NCBI GenBank assembly: GCA_900552235.1
Contig: URYZ01000019.1
Coordinates: 1 to 16,513, forward strand
Source: an uncultured Mycoplasmatota bacterium
GTDB lineage: Bacteria > Bacillota_I > Bacilli_A > RF39 > UBA660
DNA length: 16,513 nucleotides
Direction: 5' to 3'
Shown here: piece by piece, positions 14,769 through 16,513 of the stretch
Layout of the letters: each line of letters begins with the position of its first letter
Position numbering within the stretch: the first letter of the stretch is position 1
Notes under the pieces: generated by a model
What the model was told of the DNA's origin: nothing
Seen by the model: the letters and a program-made list of their open reading frames with translations, nothing else
Databases searched by the model: none
Position numbers and translations under genes: made by a program

Positions 14769-14784
14769 AAATAGTCTATTTTTT
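14758..14784 (+). terminator. hsp20 terminator
   Basis: AAATAGACTA (14758-14767) and TAGTCTATTT (14772-14781) form a perfect 10-bp stem with a GAAA tetraloop (14768-14771), followed by TTT. The TAG stop at 14766-14768 lies in the hairpin. Confidence 0.88.
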
Positions 14785-14792
14785 ATTAAAAT

Positions 14793-14822
14793 TTGTATAA
14801 AAAAACATAAAATATTCATAAT
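14793..14822 (+). promoter_or_regulatory. Possible promoter of the DUF421 gene
   Basis: TTGTAT (14793-14798), an 18-base spacer and CATAAT (14817-14822). This is moderate to weak, but a promoter is expected here because a strong terminator precedes. Confidence 0.4.
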
Positions 14823-14843
14823 AATCATAGGAAAGGTGATTTT

Positions 14844-15569
14844 ATGGATATTTTTAATATAGATTGGATGGAACTTTTAGATGTTTTTTTTAGAGCAATT
14901 GTATCATTAGTAACATTATTCTTTGTAACAAAACTTCTTGGAAAAAAACAAGTGTCACAACTTAGTTTATTTGATTATGTTATAGGAATATCAATAGGTA
15001 ATTTTGCCGCCGAGATGACAATAAATACAGATTCTCCTTACTTAAATGGAACTGTTGCTGTAATATTTTTTGGAGTAATTGCGTATTTTATTTCAAGAAT
15101 TACTATGAAAAGTATAAAACTAAGAAGATTTTTTACAGGAGTTCCTACAGTTATTATAGAAAAGGGTGAAATAATCGAAGATAATTTAAGAAGAGTTAAT
15201 TTTGATTTAAATGATTTCTTGCAAGAATGTAGAAGTAGTGGCTATTTTAATATTGATGATATTTATTATGCTATTATGGAAGCTAATGGAAGAATAAGTT
15301 TTTTGCCTAAAGCGGGAAGTAGTCCTGTTACAAATGAAAACATGAATTTAAAAATAAAACAAGATGGCTTATGTGCTAATGTTATAATAGATTCCCATAT
15401 AATGGAAAAAAACTTAAAAAATATAAATAAAGATAAAAAATGGTTAGAAAAAAAATTAAAAGAAAGAAATATAAAATTAGATAATGTATTTCTTGCAACA
15501 GTAGATAATTATGATAAATTATTTATTTATGAAAAAAATAAAAAATCACTAGGAGATGTTTTAGAATAG
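14844..15569 (+). CDS. DUF421 (YetF/YdfR-like) membrane protein
   Basis: The 241-residue protein begins with three transmembrane helices (about 12-31, 40-57, 66-83). In the soluble part come the DUF421 signature elements: RAIVSLVTLFFVTKLLGKKQVSQLSLFDYVIGISIGNFAAEM at the membrane end, then RRFFTGVPTVIIEKGEI, LNDFLQECRSSGYFNIDDIYYAIMEANGRISFLPK and a C-terminal VIIDS...NLKNINKDKKWLEKKL helical part. The biochemical role of this family is not established in general; Bacillus members affect spore or membrane properties. AAAGGTG lies 5 bases before the ATG. It has its own terminator and no functional link to hsp20 beyond position. Confidence 0.92.
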   Translation: MDIFNIDWMELLDVFFRAIVSLVTLFFVTKLLGKKQVSQLSLFDYVIGISIGNFAAEMTINTDSPYLNGTVAVIFFGVIAYFISRITMKSIKLRRFFTGVPTVIIEKGEIIEDNLRRVNFDLNDFLQECRSSGYFNIDDIYYAIMEANGRISFLPKAGSSPVTNENMNLKIKQDGLCANVIIDSHIMEKNLKNINKDKKWLEKKLKERNIKLDNVFLATVDNYDKLFIYEKNKKSLGDVLE

Positions 15570-15600
15570 ACTAAAATAATAAGTTTTAGTCTTTTTCTTT
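15569..15600 (+). terminator. Terminator after the DUF421 gene
   Basis: GACTAAAA (15569-15576) and TTTTAGTC (15584-15591) pair around a 7-base loop, followed by TTTTTCTTT. The left arm starts at the last base of the stop codon. Confidence 0.85.
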
Positions 15601-15617
15601 ATTTTTTTAATCTTTTG

Positions 15618-15626
15618 TGGTATAAT
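15618..15626 (+). promoter_or_regulatory. Extended -10 promoter of the RecG-like gene
   Basis: TGG-TATAAT (hexamer 15621-15626) is an extended consensus -10. The -35 region has only TTTATT at 17 bases. The predicted start near 15633 leaves a very short leader. Confidence 0.55.
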
Positions 15627-15651
15627 CTTAGAGAAAAAGGAAGTGGTATAC

Positions 15652-16356
15652 TTGATTTCGGTTGAAAAAGTAAAAGGTGTTGGTAGTAGAACTTCAATGT
15701 TATTAAAGAAATTAAATATAAATACTGTTGATGATCTTGTTACCCATTATCCTTATAGATATGAATTTATAAAACGTAGTAATTTAAAAGAAAAATGTGA
15801 AGATGATAAAGTAATAATAGATGGTAAAGTTGAAATGATTCCTATTTTAGTTAGACTTAAAGGAAACCTTAATAAAATGAATTTTAGGTTAGCAACATCT
15901 ACGAAAGAAATTGTAGGAGTATCTATTTTTAATAGAGCATATTTAAAAAATCAGTTACTTGTAGGTACAAATATAACAGTTTTTGGTAAATATGAAAAAA
16001 ATAAAAATGTAATTTTAGCATCAGAGATAAGGATGGGACTTTTACCTAAGGGTGAAAAAATCGAAGCTGTTTACCATGGAACTGTAGGGCTTAATTCTAA
16101 AGCTATTTCAAGTTTTATTAATACAGCTTTAATGGAATATGGTAATGAATTAGAAGATTATATACCAAATACTGATATTACGTGGGAACAGTTTGCTTCT
16201 ATGTGTGGCTATAGAGGTGAAGATAGATTAGAAATGGCTGTTCAAAAATTTAATGAGGAAAAAGAAAAAAATCTTGATGCAAGTAACCAGGAACTTATAG
16301 ATTATATTGAAGAACAGGAAAATGAACAATATAGAGGTAATGAACGAATAAGATAA
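15652..16356 (+). CDS. recG: RecG wedge domain without helicase motor, with unrelated C-terminal tail
   Basis: Residues 1-172 of 234 match the N-terminal half of the branched-DNA helicase RecG: VEKVKGVGSRTSMLLKKLNI, DDLVTHYPYRYEF, an OB-fold wedge (about 50-125), then LPKGEKIEAVYHGTVGLNSKAISSFI and ELEDYIP. Full RecG has about 670-690 residues; here all helicase motifs are absent. From residue 173 (base 16168) the sequence becomes a Glu/Asn-rich tail with TWEQFASMCGYRGEDRLEM and DYIEEQENEQYRGNERIR, which I do not recognise and which is not RecG. AAGGAAG lies 8 bases before TTG 15652, whereas the upstream in-frame GTG 15643 touches it, so TTG is chosen. It may be a truncated recG fused to foreign sequence, or a stand-alone fork-binding protein. 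trpS follows 26 bases later. Confidence 0.78.
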   Translation: MISVEKVKGVGSRTSMLLKKLNINTVDDLVTHYPYRYEFIKRSNLKEKCEDDKVIIDGKVEMIPILVRLKGNLNKMNFRLATSTKEIVGVSIFNRAYLKNQLLVGTNITVFGKYEKNKNVILASEIRMGLLPKGEKIEAVYHGTVGLNSKAISSFINTALMEYGNELEDYIPNTDITWEQFASMCGYRGEDRLEMAVQKFNEEKEKNLDASNQELIDYIEEQENEQYRGNERIR

Positions 16357-16382
16357 ATGGATATTAGAAAGGAAGTTTTTTT

Positions 16383-16513
16383 ATGAAAAGAATACTAACA
16401 GGAGATAGACCTACAGGTAGATTACATATAGGACATTATTTTGGATCATTGAAAAAAAGGGTAGAAATGCAAAATAGTGGAGAATATGATATGTTTATAT
16501 TAATTGCAGATGT
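16383..16513 (+). CDS. trpS: Tryptophanyl-tRNA synthetase, 5' part
   Basis: The first 43 codons read MKRILTGDRPTGRLHIGHYF followed by GSLKKRVEMQNSGEYDMFILIAD, matching the N-terminus of class I tryptophanyl-tRNA synthetase with its GDRPTG substrate loop and HIGH ATP-binding motif (residues 15-18). The gene runs off the window end. AAAGGAAG lies about 7 bases before the ATG. It may be read from the promoter of the RecG-like gene; no separate terminator or T-box leader is present in the 26-base gap. Confidence 0.93.
   Translation, partial: MKRILTGDRPTGRLHIGHYFGSLKKRVEMQNSGEYDMFILIAD

Noticed and set aside
1..16513. Mycoplasma-type genetic code (TGA as Trp)
   Set aside because: TGA is used as the stop of ftsW and dinD at the expected protein ends, and Trp is encoded by TGG throughout.
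1..16513. CRISPR arrays, insertion sequences, integrases, tRNA or rRNA genes
   Set aside because: I saw no regularly spaced repeats, transposase or recombinase motifs, or tRNA/rRNA signatures in this window.

Overview
The window is very AT-rich and densely coded. It uses TGA as a normal stop (ftsW and dinD both end in TGA), has strong AGGAGG-type ribosome binding sites, and shows sigma-A promoters, a CIRCE element and an FtsW/ComEA/ComEC/PcrA/PriA/TrpS gene set. This points to a low-GC Bacillota chromosome, probably an uncultured gut-type lineage of class Bacilli (RF39/RFN20 or Erysipelotrichales-like). That placement is inference. Code-4 Mollicutes are disfavoured.

Layout. 1-1000: peptide deformylase (minus strand) and a tiny Cys/Gly/Tyr-rich, YjcZ-like membrane protein of 57 residues, each with its own terminator. 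1096-2270: an FtsW/SpoVE-type SEDS glycosyltransferase with a terminator over its stop. 2307-5064: the competence pair comEA-comEC with overlapping reading frames. 5082-7036: an accessory insert made of dinD, a decayed stretch, a second diverged copy of the last 37 codons of comEC, and a DUF1016 (YhcG-type) PDDEXK nuclease gene broken by a one-base shift in an A7 tract. 7040-7275: tandem hairpins/terminators, then a strong promoter. 7296-12507: pcrA, a sugar-phosphate nucleotidyltransferase and priA in a probable operon. 12537-13891: an MqsR-like toxin gene, also frame-disrupted in an A7 tract, followed by a zinc-finger/HTH/Panacea antitoxin, behind a perfect-consensus promoter that overlaps a palindrome. 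13888-14277 (minus): a small three-helix membrane protein of unknown function, divergent from hsp20. A CIRCE operator sits between these two divergent genes and covers the -35 boxes of both. 14844-15569: a DUF421 (YetF-like) membrane protein. 15652-16356: a RecG wedge domain without its helicase motor, carrying a foreign 62-residue tail. 16383 to the end: the start of trpS.

Functionally the window mixes DNA uptake (ComEA, ComEC), replication restart and repair (PcrA, PriA, a RecG remnant, DinD) and accessory nuclease/toxin genes. The most informative oddities are the duplicated comEC 3' end bracketing dinD, the two A7-tract frameshifts in the two accessory toxin/nuclease genes, the motorless RecG fusion, and the CIRCE element shared by divergent promoters.
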